This document shows positions 1 to 11,013 of a stretch of 64,000 nucleotides of DNA, in pieces. Both the position numbers and the translations under genes were made by a program. Numbering within the stretch: position 1 is the first letter of the stretch; each line of letters starts with the position of its first letter. The DNA is from Arthonia radiata (Eukaryota; Ascomycota; Arthoniomycetes; Arthoniales; Arthoniaceae), in assembly GCA_002989075.1 (NCBI GenBank), contig PSQN01000016.1, forward strand, positions 310,001 to 374,000, given 5' to 3'. The notes beneath the pieces are model-generated. The model saw only the letters and a program-made list of their open reading frames with translations. It made no database searches and was not told the DNA's origin.

Positions 1-546
1 AGCTTACTATATTATAGGTCCACTACCTAATTTAGAAAACAGATCTTTATAGAAACCTATAGATAGCCCGCTAAGCGTATCTAGCACATTACTACCCGAT
101 ATAGCAGCAGACAACTCTTTCTGCTCTAATAGCTTATTACAATTTAATTTGTCTAAGGTAGACGCTTGCAACGCGTCTACCTTCTTCTTTAGCTGCGAGA
201 CTTTTTATTTCTTACAAAGCCACTTTTCTAAAGCAATCCGAGCTTTTTCCTCCGCTTCTTCCTTCGACTGCTTCTTCTCGGCACGACGCTTCTTAGCGCG
301 TTAAAGAGCATCGGATGTTTAAAGGTATTGAGAACGAATAGAGTTGGCTGACGGGCGCGTTAGCAAAAGAATAGGAAGTAAGCAGAAGAGAGACCAACCA
401 TCAGCTAGCGAGGGACGAACGTTACAGAGCTTCTCTGCACGAGTATAGCCTGCACACATACACCGACCAGATACCAAAAAACAACGCTGGCTTAGACGAG
501 CGCAACGAGAACAAGGAGGCATTTCGTCGCCGCAAGTTTCGATCAA
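1..546 (-). mobile_element. Relic of a repeat-borne Cys-rich/coiled-coil protein
   Basis: On the minus strand a Cys-rich stretch (about 460-520) has spacing resembling a zinc cluster (CSRCARLSQRC followed by three more Cys). Further on in the same direction, at about 130-300, comes a Lys/Glu/Ala-rich segment that would form a coiled coil. My recollection is that similar Cys-cluster plus coiled-coil proteins occur in dispersed fungal repeats; I cannot name the element family. The stretch is clearly broken and runs off the left edge of the window. It leads into the TpA-rich repeat to its right, so both probably belong to one degraded repeat block. Confidence 0.4.
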
Positions 547-2600
547 GGAGGCACGGACCTATTTTCGATCAGCACTGGACAGTAACACAGCAATCTTGGG
601 CATAACGACTTACAGAACAAACCTAAGAGACTACGGCGAGTCGTACTTATACGGTGTTAAAAAGAGTAAGGAGCAAAGGTCAGTTAGGGACGACTTAACT
701 AAAAGAAGGGGGATTGTGTTACGAACGCTAAGCCTGGGACGGCTGAGCGAACCTCCGAGCATCAACACCTACTACTCGCTAGGACGCTAACAGGCACTAG
801 CGCACCTTTAGCCGACAAAACCTCTTTTGCCGACAGCGGCCAAAGCGGGCACGTCGGGCTAGAAAGCCGCGGTTACCTACAAGGACACCGGCGGCTACGG
901 CGGCCCTAGAGAACTTCTCTTGTATCTTAAACTATATAGCTAGACTAATAGCTAACCTTAGGATAAACTTTAGTCTATTAACTTAATATCTAAATACAAG
1001 TTTCTTAACTATATTTAAGTAACGTGCTTTACCTTCTATCTACTTTAGTTAAGCTCCTCTTACCCTCTATAATCTGTCTCGCCTCTCCTACCTTTTAGTC
1101 TCTAGCACACAAGACACCCCTTATCAAGGTTAATAAGCACACAAGGCAAGTAAGCCTTAGTTCGGTTCTCCCAGCGACCGGCGTTATATCTACCCTTAGA
1201 GATTCTAAAGCTCTTATTAACAACTATAGCGTACTATAAAATATATATATTGTATATAGAGCCTTTCTAGTCTACTAGTATATAGATAAAATTCTAGTTA
1301 AATTATTGTTAAAAAAGGTGCAGGGAAGAAGAAGGATACTACTACAAAGAGTAGAAAGACGAGACTAGCTTAAGACTAGTACAATACTTAGGCTTGGTAC
1401 AGGTACAATACTTAGTAGCAAGGAGAAGCTGTTGTTATATTGTCTGTCTTGTTAGCTAAAATCCTTTAAAGAGATCTTAGCTTATATATCTAAGTTTAGC
1501 GGTCTATATAGGACTTACTAGATATCTATTCTTTTAATAGAGGCTAGATAACCTGTAACTTACTGTATAAGACAGTAATTTTATTTATCTAAAACTATTA
1601 GTCTCTAAGTCTATTCCGTGTCGTCTTAGACTACGGGCCAGCTGTCTAGGACAGGTTGTATAATGCTTCTTTTTGTCCTAGACCCGGGCCACTAGGCCCG
1701 ACCCTTTAGGTAAAAGACTTGTTCTATTCTAGACCGAGACAGCTAGTAGAACCTGTCCAATACTCCGGGCCCCTGGGAGTTCTAGCTAACCAGCTAGTTG
1801 GTTAATTTCCAACAATTATATACCTCTAGGACGTTTTATAATAATCTACTATAATAATTCTAAAACGCTATAGCTTTAGCTACTAGTACTCTTATAGGTA
1901 CCTACATACTATCTAGTATACTAATATATTTATTAAAAAAGAGCGAGAACCTCTTATTATACATAATCTTAGCTAGAATTAGCGTATCTAGTCTAGATAA
2001 CTTAATATATTTCTAATATATCCTATACAATCCTTATAGAATAGAGTAAAAAGCGACTAAAACTATTCTTAATAATACCTAGAACTGCATAGCTATAAGG
2101 CTAATAGGTAGATTATATTAATAGATATAAAGGAACATAAGAAGGTATATCTAAGACTTAATTTATATAGTTCTTATTGTCCTAGACGTAACTAGAGCTT
2201 TATCTAGTATCTTAAATATATATTTTTAAGCCTAGTATACTCTTTTAAGTCTCCTTCTACCGTAGTAACGTTAATAAAGCGTATATAGCCTTTCTAGTAG
2301 GTAATCTTAGACAGGTAACTACCCTTAAGTATATATTTCTAATACTATTAGGCGACAATATCTATAACTAGTAAGACGCGTATATTTCTAAATTTTACTA
2401 TACATTAAGAGCTATATTTCATTATAATTATAGAAATAGTAGGAGATAGTTTAAATTAATAAAGATTATCAGCTTACTCCGCACTTTAGTATAGCGCCTA
2501 CTAATTATAAAGTAAACTCCAACTTACTAATAGAATTAGTAACTTAATTATGATATTACACACTAAGAAAGCTAAAATTTTGGCGCCTGGGCATTAGGAA
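547..2600. repeat. TpA-rich degraded repeat block, RIP-like
   Basis: From about 900 to 2600 the sequence changes sharply to AT-rich DNA full of TA steps (runs such as tatatata and many ctag/tagta words) and has no usable reading frame. This is what repeat-induced point mutation leaves in ascomycete transposon copies. A GC-richer patch at 1610-1790 is less affected. The composition returns to genic levels at about 2600. I could not identify terminal repeats or a family, so age and type are open; the density of changes suggests an old copy. Confidence 0.65.
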
Positions 2601-3200
2601 TTGGTGTTGGAAGGCGAAGTAAAGAGGCCCTAAGATTGCTGGCTGTTCTGGTCTGCCTGCCGGCGGTGGGCTTACGCTCACAATGCCTGCTGAACTTAGA
2701 CTGCTGGTGCTGGACGTGCATGTCAGATATTGTCCCGGAATCCGGAGGTGCTCGGGAGTCCAGAAAACGACGTGGGTACCATGCGTTCGTGATTCGACGT
2801 CGACGGAACGTTCGGCTCGAGAATCGTGGAGTTTCCCTTCAGAAAGACATCATCGGCGCTCCCAGCCAGACTCGTTCTATTTCTGCGATCTCTGCCGCTC
2901 CTAGCTCGTTCTCGAAGCCATGGCTCCAAAGCAGTGCTTACCGTGATACGGATTTCTGATGCCACTCGCTCATAGGAACCTGAATGTAAGCGGATAGCCC
3001 GGTTGCGAGCCACCGAGCGCAGCATCATGCCATAAGCGTAGACAGCATCACGAGCAAGGGCGTGCGTGCCCGTCTGTCTCATAAGAGCTGATTATCGCGG
3101 GCTGGCTCTTTGGTCTCGCTTTTCTCTTTTGGCTTTCCTTCAATTCAACTGCTTTTTCTCTCTGGTCACATTGTCATTGCTTCATAGTTGATACACAGTC
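2601..3200. other. Intergenic, upstream of NRPS-like gene
   Basis: Short overlapping open frames exist on both strands (2636-2959 plus, 2723-3082 minus), but neither has a recognisable domain or a convincing start. A pyrimidine-rich stretch (about 3115-3180) just before the ATG at 3201 fits a fungal core promoter or 5' leader. Confidence 0.4.
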
Positions 3201-5311
3201 ATGGCCCAGCTCCCCAGCTCTGCTCGACGCGGTTACCGGACACTGACCGAGGCTTTCGACGAGTGGGTTACACACAGACCGGACGACGTCTACGCTCACG
3301 TCCCCTTCACAGACGATCTGTCTCACGGCTTCTATGATGTTCCGTACCGCAACATGGGGCGAGCTGTTGACTGCTGCGCGCACTGGCTACTGGAACAGAG
3401 CAATGGCAAGCGCGACGACTCGGAAACGCTGGCATACATAGGCACATATGATCTCTCTTACGCCATGCTATTTTTTGCAGCGGTCAAATGCGGCAAGAAG
3501 ATGTTGTTCCTCAACCCAGGTAACGCTGTGAATCAGAGTCTCAAAGTCATGGCTGCAGTGGACTGCAACAAATTCTATTGCACGCCAGACAAGCAAGCCA
3601 TTGGCGAGGCGCTCAAGGCGGCCAAGCATGAGCTGGATATCATACATGTTGAGCCATTCGACACGTTTGTCAAGGGCTATACGACTGCATTTGCCTTCGA
3701 CAGGCCATTTGAGCAAGCACAGTGGGACAATGTTTGCGTATTACACACCTCAGGCAGTACTGGTACGCTTGAACCAATCTTTGACGTTTCCACCCGCTAA
3801 TCCAACGCCATAGGTGATCCGAAGCCAGTAGTCCTCAACAACGGCTACTTCGCATCTGTCGATAGAGATGTGCAATCGGTTGACGGCCGCGCAACTGTCA
3901 GCATGCGCAAAGCGGATATGAAAATTGGCGGCAAGGTATTCGCCAGCTTCTTGCCGTTCCACCTCGCTGGTAAGCCCAGTCCCAACATTTGATCCTGTCG
4001 GGTGACTGATCACTGACTGTTCAGGCCTCGTTACGCAGGTCTACTTTTCAACATTCGCTTGTGAAGCGACTCCCATTCTTGGCCCACCTACACGCATGGT
4101 CACCGGCGAGGACATCAAAGCCGTCCTCAATCAAGTTCCCATCCATTTCCTATTCGGCGTCCCGTTTGCCATCGAAAGAACCGCAAACCTCCCTGGGGGC
4201 TTGGAGCAACTTGCTAAGGTCGACACGATCATGTATGCGGGCGGTCCTCTGAGTCCAGCAATTGGCGATAAGCTGGCGAAAGTCACCGACATTGTTTGCT
4301 TCTTTGGCAGCATAGAGTCCGGGCTGTTCTGGATGGTCCAGCCACCACGCGAAGATTGGGAGTGGCTGCAACCGTAAGTCTACAGCCTCCATACAGTCTC
4401 TTCTGCTGTTCTTTGAGGGGGCTTTCAGTCGATGAAAAGGAGGCGCTGTTTGTAATACGCGCATTCTGAAAGCAGAACATACCCGCGTGGGGCCCCTTCG
4501 GCATGCATTGTGCTAATACGTAGCGCTCTAGCCACCCGGCCTACAACGCGGAGTTCGAACCACAAGAGCTGGACGGCGTCTATGAGTATGTTATTCATAA
4601 GAGCGATGACCCTTTCACAAGAGAACTTCGAGGCATCTACTGGACACATCCACACCTTGATAAATGGCATTCCAACGATCTGTTCAAGCCACATCCGACT
4701 AAGCCGGGATTGTGGAAGTTCTTCGGTCGCAAAGATGATGTTCTGCTGCTATCGATTGGGCAGAAGCTCAATCCGGTCCCCGCTGAGAATAGCATCCAAG
4801 GACATCCGAAGCTGAGCGGTGCGCTTGTCGTCGGTACTGGCAGACCGGTGTCCGCGATCTTGCTTGAGCCTGTGGATGACGCAATGTCGCACGGCGAGCT
4901 CATCCGTGAGGTACAGCCGCTCATTGACGAGGCTAACTCAAAAATTGCAGTCGAGGTCGGTATCCGAAAGGCCGTTGTTGTGTCTCCCAAGTCCTTCGTG
5001 CGGGCTGGCAAGGGAACTGTATGTTCCAATTTCAGGTACTTCAGGGCGTTGCTGACATACAATAGGTCATTCGCAAAGTGACCACCACAAAGTTCGCAGA
5101 CACGATAGATGCGCTATATAACTCTGAAGACCCACTCGCAGAGACCAAGGTTGCAGAGCCACATCTCAACGGCAGGATCGAAGAGCCGCACTTCAAAGGC
5201 AAGAGCAACGAGCCCCAACTCAACGGTACGACTACAACCCCTCACCTTAACGGCACCGGTGGCGTCAACGGTGTGAACGGTGTGAACGGCATGAACGGCC
5301 ATGCGGCATGA
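3201..5311 (+). CDS. NRPS-like adenylate-forming enzyme, adenylation domain only
   Basis: Five exons: 3201-3762, 3814-3969, 4025-4373, 4532-5018 and 5066-5311; 1800 coding bases, 599 residues. The adenylation core motifs are visible: HTSGSTG (residues 182-188, P-loop), FGSIESG, WHSNDLF, GRKDDVLLLSIGQKLNP and a terminal RAGKGTVIRK with the catalytic lysine. The style of the A7-A8 region is that of fungal NRPS-like enzymes (A-T-TE or A-T-reductase), which activate carboxylic acids as AMP esters. Here no carrier-protein Ser motif, thioesterase or reductase follows. Instead the protein ends in a low-complexity tail of PHLNG-like and NGVNG repeats. It may be a stand-alone acyl/aryl-CoA-type ligase or a shortened member of the family. 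The substrate cannot be read from the sequence. No biosynthetic cluster partners lie next to it; the left neighbour is repeat DNA. Confidence 0.88.
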
Positions 5312-5792
5312 GCGCTATGCCCTAAGTGCACTCGAACAGAAGAATATGTAGGCCGGTCCAATCGGTGATCCAGCAGACGCAACAGAAAATCGAGGATCCC
5401 GACACTAGCAATGATTTCACTCGTGTGCCCCTCTTTCCCTTCATCAATTTCTTTCATACCCTTGCAGCATCCTCTACCCTTTACTGAGATCATTGACGCT
5501 CTGCCCATCCTCACACCTCAGCTGTCTGAGGTTGCACTCCGCATCGGGACAGCTCGTGCATAACACCGTTTGAGGGTCGGACTCGATCCTGTAACGCTTG
5601 CCGTACCGCATGCTTCCAACTGGCACTTTCAATATCTTGACACAGAAGATGACATTGCTTCTGGGGTCTTCTTTTACAAGACCATTTTGCTTTGCACCTA
5701 GCCTTTCCTCTTCCCTTCACTTTACTTGCTACATATTTGTGAAAGTACTTGGGAAGATCTGTAAAAGTCCCCTTCCAATCGAAATAACCATC
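5312..5792. other. Intergenic
   Basis: 3' region of the NRPS-like gene. A pyrimidine-rich segment at about 5665-5730 could be the leader of the following broken gene. Nothing else recognised. Confidence 0.4.
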
Positions 5793-6437
5793 ATGTCCAC
5801 CGATCCCCCAACAAACTCAAAGGACATCACCGCCGCCCTAAACGCGCACTCAAGGGAGGCTACAACCACTACTTCAACAAAAAGAGCGCAGAGAAGGTAC
5901 GTGAGGGCGAGCGCGCGCCGCAGCACCCAAGCAAAGGTGCTTACAATCACTTCTGGAAACGAGTCACCCCGGGGGAGGGGGAAAACGCAGAGGAGGAGAA
6001 AACCGCCGAGGAGGAACAGAAACGTTGACATCAAGGAGTCGAAGCGGCGTGCATTGGTGCATTTGGGTCTGATGGAGAAAGTACAGACCCGGGTGAAAAG
6101 GGACAAGGAATAGGAGAGGGAGAAGGAGAATACGAAAGAGGGGTCGGCTGAGGGCGAGACGGGCGGAAAGCAGTGGCTGGTCGTTCGCGAGGGTGTGCGA
6201 GGTGGCCAGGTGTTGGACGGAGGCGCTCTGTGGGGCCTGACGATGGACGTATGCGATTTGCTCCGTATTGAAACACGTGCGAGCACCCGACGATTGGTTT
6301 TCATCGCTACTCCGGAAGCGTCGCTCTCTATCGTTTCATATGCCACATTTCGTACCTATACATTCGTCGCCCCTCACGGGTCGGCTCGCCATTCGCACCG
6401 TATAAGATACATGCCACGTGGCCTTTCGTTCCGGTAG
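5793..6437 (+). pseudogene. Frame-disrupted small gene with YNHYF/YNHFW repeats
   Basis: An ATG at 5793 opens a frame that reads naturally for about 15 codons (MSTDPPTNSKDITAAL). The continuation that makes sense, KGGYNHYFNKK and about 30 residues later KGAYNHFWKRV followed by an acidic tail, lies in another frame (about 5852-6025), with no GT/AG pair between them. A Lys/Glu-rich run ending in KQWLVVREGVRGGQVLDGG lies in the first frame again after 6114, behind an in-frame TAG. The two YNH-aromatic motifs look like an internal repeat. The simplest reading is a host gene broken by small indels; an unusual splicing pattern is the alternative. I do not recognise the family. Confidence 0.4.
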
Positions 6438-6544
6438 CGATCTAGGAAGTGAATCCTCCGACTCAGACAATGCGCACAGGAGAGCTTACCAGCCCTCTGC
6501 GTGCTTCACTACACTACGTGCTGTAAGGTGGAGTCGCGGTTCAG

Positions 6545-6904
6545 TTACAGGCTGACCATCCAACCCCCAAGCCATCATTCTCCCAGCGACGCAGAGCGAC
6601 GCAGAGCGACAGTACTCCTCTGGACATATCTGCACTCAATAGCGCCGGCATGCCTCTCCACCCCTACAGCCACATAAACTCCATCACCACAATCACCGAG
6701 ATCACCGCGCACGCCGAAGACACAGATCCTACGTTTCAGCCCTGGCACGGCGCTGAAAGTCCGGCGAAGGATGCATCGATACGGGAGCGGACTCGGGCGT
6801 TCCTTACGCGTCGGCGGTCGCAGATCTCATCATATACATTGGGTAATAGCTCGCCCTCTGCAGCTTCGAGCATCAAGTCTGCCAGTGGTGATGGCTCTCC
6901 GTGA
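6545..6904 (+). other. Possible internal exon of an unrecognised gene
   Basis: An open frame runs from about 6545 to a GTGAGT at 6901 that could be a splice donor. The translation is Ser/Thr/Arg-rich (contains MPLHPYSHINSITTITEI and TRAFLTRRRSQISSYTLG). A short tandem repeat (cgacgcagag units) sits at 6592-6612. A frame on the opposite strand (6736-7140) is about equally open, so strand is uncertain. No domain is recognised. Confidence 0.25.
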
Positions 6905-7582
6905 GTCTGAAGCGACTTGCCGATAGTGGGGGTGGTGGCGCTGCTCCGGAACAAAGAAGTCCAGCTTGCAAAGGCGTCTGGGCTGCGTTCGTTAGTTGAG
7001 ATGTCGATAATGCGGAGGTCAAACGAGAGAGTCCCAGGGAGTTTTGATGTGGATGCCTGAGGAGGCGACCACAAGGGAGAGTCAAATCGGGGTTGATCAG
7101 TACTTGAACATAAGGATTCTCCGCCAGTGAGGAGGAGCAAAGGTCTGTCGTATGTTATAGTGCATGGTTGCTGGCATCACTATGCCGAGGGAAGACCTCC
7201 TCGAGTCGATCTTTTGGTTTTCGCTCATACCCCTGGCATAGATTACTGTGATGGCCGTTGCGAGCAGGATTCTAGTATCAGTCAGTGATTCGTAATACCC
7301 AGATGATCCAGTATATTGCAGTGTCGCAATTTGAAACTAGCACAAGAGTTGCCTCGTTGGCACTGTCTCATGTCCATGCTGCGTCGCGCGACATACTCTA
7401 CAGGGATCGCCGCACATCCGCATCGCACAAACTACTTTATTGCTTTCTTCACACGTTGCGAATCCACAAATAATGACACATTGTCAGGAACTCGTTCATC
7501 GGAGGATTTTAAGAAAGCGGGTACTCACCGCCGCCCTTCCCACAATCATCATCCAAGCTTCCATCCTTACGCCAAGTCCACA
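6905..7582. other. Intergenic, no gene recognised
   Basis: No convincing exon found. The last 150 bases lead into the ATG at 7583; the frame is open further upstream (from 7316) but the upstream residues look non-coding. Confidence 0.35.
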
Positions 7583-8287
7583 ATGTCAAGCACCAACCAT
7601 GCTCACACAAATGGTTACACCAATGGCGACACAAACGGCCACTCACCTCGCTCCACGAACAACCACTCACCTCACTCCTCAAACGGACATCCCCCTCGCT
7701 CCACAAACCATCAGCAACACGCGACCACTAACGGCACATTCACTCCCAACGGGACCCAACCCAACGGACGCGAGGGTTCCCCCGACTCCCAAGGCTCCAC
7801 CAGATCCCTCCGCAACGGCTTTGGCCTCCTAGATCGCAATCGCTGGCACCACAGCCCGCCCCAATCAATATCACCCCCTCCACTACATGAAGGGGAGACA
7901 CCGCGTCATAGATGGAACCCTGTTGCAGTGGTGGGAGACCTCGTAGCCGGTCGGCCACGCCGAAACGCCCTTGATGTAGGCTCATTCAACACTGAGGGCG
8001 TAGGTGGGCGACTGAATGGACATGCGAACGATCACGCCGACAACCACCTGAATGGTTCGCAAGCCGGCGGACCAACCACGAACGGGGACACTGCGCATCG
8101 AGCTAACGACACCGAGTCAAGCGAGCCCGTGGAGAACGAGGCGGTTGCTGATAATGAAAGTTTTATCAGACGAGCGCCGTTGACGGATGCGCTAACGTCG
8201 GTTTCGCATGGGCGTCGCAGAGGCGGACAGAGGAGTGAGGGAGAGCGAAGGGGAGGGGGGAGGGCACGGCACCCTTGGGAATGGTGA
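7583..8287 (+). CDS. Asn/Gly/His-rich hypothetical protein
   Basis: Single exon, 234 residues. The first 70 residues are a low-complexity tract of TNG, HSPRS and STNHQ words. The remainder is hydrophilic, with GGRLNGHAND-type segments and a basic C-terminus (GRRRGG, GERRGGG). I chose the ATG at 7583 because the tract starts right there and the upstream open frame (from 7316) is of different composition. No signal peptide, membrane segment or known domain is visible. A segment DNESFIRRAPLTDAL resembles DNRSFLRRAADLLG in the broken gene just downstream (8755-9559), which suggests that the two are tandem paralogues. Probably disordered; function unknown. Confidence 0.5.
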   Translation: MSSTNHAHTNGYTNGDTNGHSPRSTNNHSPHSSNGHPPRSTNHQQHATTNGTFTPNGTQPNGREGSPDSQGSTRSLRNGFGLLDRNRWHHSPPQSISPPPLHEGETPRHRWNPVAVVGDLVAGRPRRNALDVGSFNTEGVGGRLNGHANDHADNHLNGSQAGGPTTNGDTAHRANDTESSEPVENEAVADNESFIRRAPLTDALTSVSHGRRRGGQRSEGERRGGGRARHPWEW

Positions 8288-8754
8288 AATTGATGTTGAT
8301 ACGATGGCCTCGCTTGGCTCTAGCAGAGGATAGCTGATTGTTGGTTATACCGGTCTCGTTACTTGGGTGCCGCCCGCTTGTGAGCAGAAGGCTCTAAGAT
8401 AGCAACGTTTTGCGAAGCTGCGCTGATGATTGCAAGCCTTCAAGGACCGAGTTAGAGTGTTCGTGTAGGCCCTCATACCAGCGTGTCTCGCTTCGAAACT
8501 AGATGAGTTCAGTCTAGTCGCGCAAAGTACTTCCAATGGTGACGAACGAGTTGCAACATGCCACGGATCGATGATATGGGAATTGCCGAGAGACCGTATG
8601 ACGGAGTTGCTTCTACATTCAAAGAGATTGCCATGTGAACCAGCATACTTCTTTCCCGGACAATTTTTAGAGCCAATCGTTCAAGAAGATCACTGCTTGC
8701 GAAGCTGACAATTTAATCATATTACTGCGTTTACTGACCCCAGTGTAAATCATC
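8288..8754. other. Intergenic between tandem related genes
   Basis: No gene seen. It separates the Asn/Gly-rich gene from its possible broken relative. Confidence 0.35.
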
Positions 8755-9559
8755 ATGTCCTCAGATAGCTCGAGCGGCCATCATGGGGACACTCATAGCA
8801 ACAATCAACAGCAATTCGACTGGAGGCGATGGCACGACCAGTACATCTCACCGAGGCCGCTCGAGATCTCCTCACTCGTAAGCTTCACGCTAGTCGTTGT
8901 TGGGGTACGTCAGGCCCACGGCGCAGTCAGCTCTCAATCGAAGTCACTCACTCTCTCGCTCTTCTTCAAATGCGTCAGCGGGTGTTCCAGACGAGGCGAG
9001 CGGACTAAGGCGGCTGGGAGTCAACATACTCGGCACCATGAGCGGTCGGCAGATTGGTCGTTGGCACGGCACGTCGACTTCTCCCAGCGAGCAGGCTGCG
9101 TCTGGCGATGCTCCGCGTGACGGTGACATGTGACAAACGGCGATGCAGTCAGCGACCACGATGGTAATCGGAGCAACGGCAATGGGAGAAGCAGTATGGC
9201 TGATTGGACCGACGCGACATTTGACAATCGCAGCTTCTTGAGACGGGCTGCCGACCTGCTGGGTCTTGACACCACCGAGATCACCGGACATAACTTTGAG
9301 TTAACGGCAGCACGCGCAGCACGAGAGGGTATCTGAGGGTAGTATGAGCGCGGAGCGTGAGAGAAATGCGGAGGATGGCACAAGAGGCTGGACGAACGAG
9401 AGAACAGAACAAGAACGAAGGATTAGTGATTTTTGGTCAAAGATGTTCATAACCGAGGCAACGACGGTCGACGCGTAGGCACGAGAAAGGCTCAACGAGA
9501 ACGATGCGGCTGGTGGAGGTGGAGATGAAGAACTGTCCGCAATCGAGAAGCCGTATTAA
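8755..9559 (+). pseudogene. Broken relative of the Asn/Gly-rich gene
   Basis: ATG at 8755. Exon 8755-8877 (MSSDSSSGHHGDTHSNNQQQ and onward) joins in phase to 8927-9133 across a 49-bp intron with a GTAAGC donor and a CGCAG acceptor. The frame then stops (TGA 9131-9133), yet sensible coding continues one frame away at 9130-9336 (DNRSFLRRAADLLG), returns to the previous frame at 9344 (MSAERERNAEDG, then DFWSKMFITEATTVDA), meets TAG at about 9479 and ends with DEELSAIEKPY at about 9557. Three interruptions without plausible introns suggest a decaying gene. Alternatively only the first two exons (109 residues) are expressed. Confidence 0.4.
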
Positions 9560-11013
9560 CGCATTTCAGCATTCTATCTGACGGTTGTGCACTAACTGCA
9601 AGGCCCTAGACTTGGATCAGCAAACGAGTGGTCGCCGTGGAATGCATAATGAGCATTAGATGACAGCGTTTCAGTTCTCCAAGGTGAATCGATATAGATT
9701 TTTCCGCATGAAGTTCAGAAAGAACACAGCAAAATGTTGGTGATCATCATAGTCAACAGCTTTATAACATTGGAGCTCACTCACAGGAATTAAGCTAAAT
9801 CAGGACGCCAGCCGATTGAATATCTGCAAGACAGCCGCTGGTCAGCAGTGATCGTTGTGCCTTTCTTGGAGATCAAGGATAATTCTTGATATGGGTCAGG
9901 CTACAGTGAAGTCAGCTTCATGCTCAGTAGAGGGGCATTAGAGTACAGATGGGCGGACCTCATTAAATCAGTATTTTCAGTGTTTAATGTTCACGACCGG
10001 CAGCGCTCGTTAGGCATCACCGGTTCAAACAGTGTGAATAATTGTTCATCATGTGAGGCGGGCGTGTGCCTCTGCTTGTCTGGAACAGGCGGGCCGAAAC
10101 GTACCTCTTACAAATCATGCGCCACAGTGACCATGTCTTGCCAGATTCTTGCTAATCGCTAATGTCACCGTATACCTGCTAGCCTGTACCGAAAGGTCAG
10201 TACCATGTTCGTCGATCCGCTCGCTTGGCCGTGCTCCTCGATCATATGTTTGTCAGTCCCTGCATAATCACCATTCATCCCACACGGCACCGCCCACGAG
10301 GTTTGTACGCCTCGCTGTCTAGGAGCGGACGCGAAGGCTGATAAGTTCGCACGTCACAGTAACATGTTCATCATTTAGATCTTTCTCTCGCTCTTTCAAG
10401 GCCGTACGAAGAGTGGGGTGGATTTACCTGGGCTTTAGTGTCAGCAAAAGGAACGTGGGATTGAAGTGCACTGGTATCGAGAACGTGTAAAGCGATCAGA
10501 CAAGGCTGAAACTATGACAATTCCACATGGAGATTCGGTTCGAGGAATTCCTATGGTATGTGTGTCTTGCGTTCATCATTTGAGGGTGGAAGTGGCAGCG
10601 GTGAGCCAAGGCGTGGAAAAATATACCTTTGTATAACGCTCGAGGAGTTGAGGCACGAGAGAGTGCTGAAAGAAGTGTCAGCGTCAAACTCTTTCCCGAA
10701 TATCAGTGCTCAATGAGTAGAAGCAGTCAAGTCAGAATAATTCTAGAGCATTTTTCATCCGTCAAGGTGGTTAGGAGTTGGATTGTTATGTTTTCCACAT
10801 CATTTGAAGGCTTCTTCACTGCAAAAGGGCAATCACTCACCAGCTACAGCTCCTCGAGCAAATTTGCGTCGTTGTTGACGGTGCGCACAGTTCGTGCGTT
10901 GAACAAAAGTTGATTCGGGTTGGAGATTCCTCTTAGGGCTGTTCAAACCCTGGAGCCCAAATTTCTGGAAATACTTCTATCGTCAGTGATGAGCTTCACA
11001 CCATCCAACCGCA
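9560..11013. other. Long intergenic stretch
   Basis: About 1.45 kb with no frame longer than about 95 codons and no splice-compatible exon set that I could assemble. No tRNA-like B box noticed. The final 100 bases are presumably the promoter of the zinc-finger gene at 11014. Confidence 0.4.
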
